From Deltaproteobacteria bacterium (GTDB lineage: Bacteria > Myxococcota_A > UBA9160 > SMWR01), in the NCBI GenBank assembly GCA_029261905.1, contig JAJDAM010000833.1, positions 1 to 6,322 on the forward strand: a stretch of DNA of 6,322 bases, read 5' to 3'. A program made the translations under genes and the position numbers. Below the pieces are notes generated by a model. The model did no database searches. It had not been told where the DNA came from and saw only the letters and a list, made by a program, of their open reading frames with translations. This document shows, piece after piece, positions 6,282 through 6,322 of this stretch (its first letter is position 1; every line of letters starts with the position of its first letter).

Positions 6282-6322
6282 AGTGTACGCGGTGGCGCTC
6301 GACCTGCTGCTCCAGAACCTGC
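6265..6322 (+). repeat. 58-bp direct repeat, copy 2 (right window edge)
   Basis: The final 58 bases repeat 5760-5817 exactly, 505 bases downstream. The offset is not a multiple of three, so the copy is read in a different frame and meets TGA at 6279-6281. There is no similarity to the left of the junction. An exact repeat that runs to the very end of the sequence and breaks a conserved domain is typical of an assembly-graph loop. Confidence 0.95.

Overview
This window is GC-rich bacterial DNA with four protein-coding genes in alternating orientation (-, +, -, +). Each is probably its own transcription unit, so no operon is visible. No rRNA, tRNA, CRISPR array, transposase or phage gene was found. 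The gene set suggests a free-living Gram-negative heterotroph: an ABC1/AarF-family kinase-like protein, a lipoprotein-like Ycf48/BNR beta-propeller, a medium-chain-type acyl-CoA synthetase, and a response regulator running into a GGDEF domain. A proteobacterial or myxobacterial/deltaproteobacterial-type lineage is plausible, but that is an inference from gene content and style only.

Layout: 1-234 has no supportable gene but carries a perfect 18-bp inverted repeat. 235-1659 (-) is the ABC1 kinase-like gene with all family motifs. 1660-1854 is a divergent intergenic region with an exact TTGACA box upstream of the + strand gene. 1855-3339 (+) encodes a probable lipoprotein with seven Asp-box motifs, interrupted by an unusually long acidic insert. 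3340-3426 is a short convergent gap that begins with a 12-bp tandem repeat, each unit placing a TAG in frame with the upstream stop. 3427-5070 (-) is the acyl-CoA synthetase. 5071-5279 is a second divergent intergenic region with a small palindrome and hairpin. 5280-6281 (+) encodes a receiver domain, a GAF-like middle and only the first two dozen residues of a GGDEF domain.

The strongest anomaly is at the right edge. The last 58 bases (6265-6322) are identical to 5760-5817 inside the same gene. The jump is out of frame (505 bp offset) and creates the stop that cuts off the GGDEF domain. This looks like an assembly loop at a contig end; a real tandem duplication is less likely. The annotated C-terminus of the regulator should therefore not be trusted.

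Functionally, the genes touch lipid/quinone-type metabolism (ABC1 kinase-like), envelope assembly or scaffolding (propeller lipoprotein), acyl-CoA activation, and probable cyclic-di-GMP signalling. Nothing in the sequence shows that they act together, and I see no convincing novel multi-gene system here.
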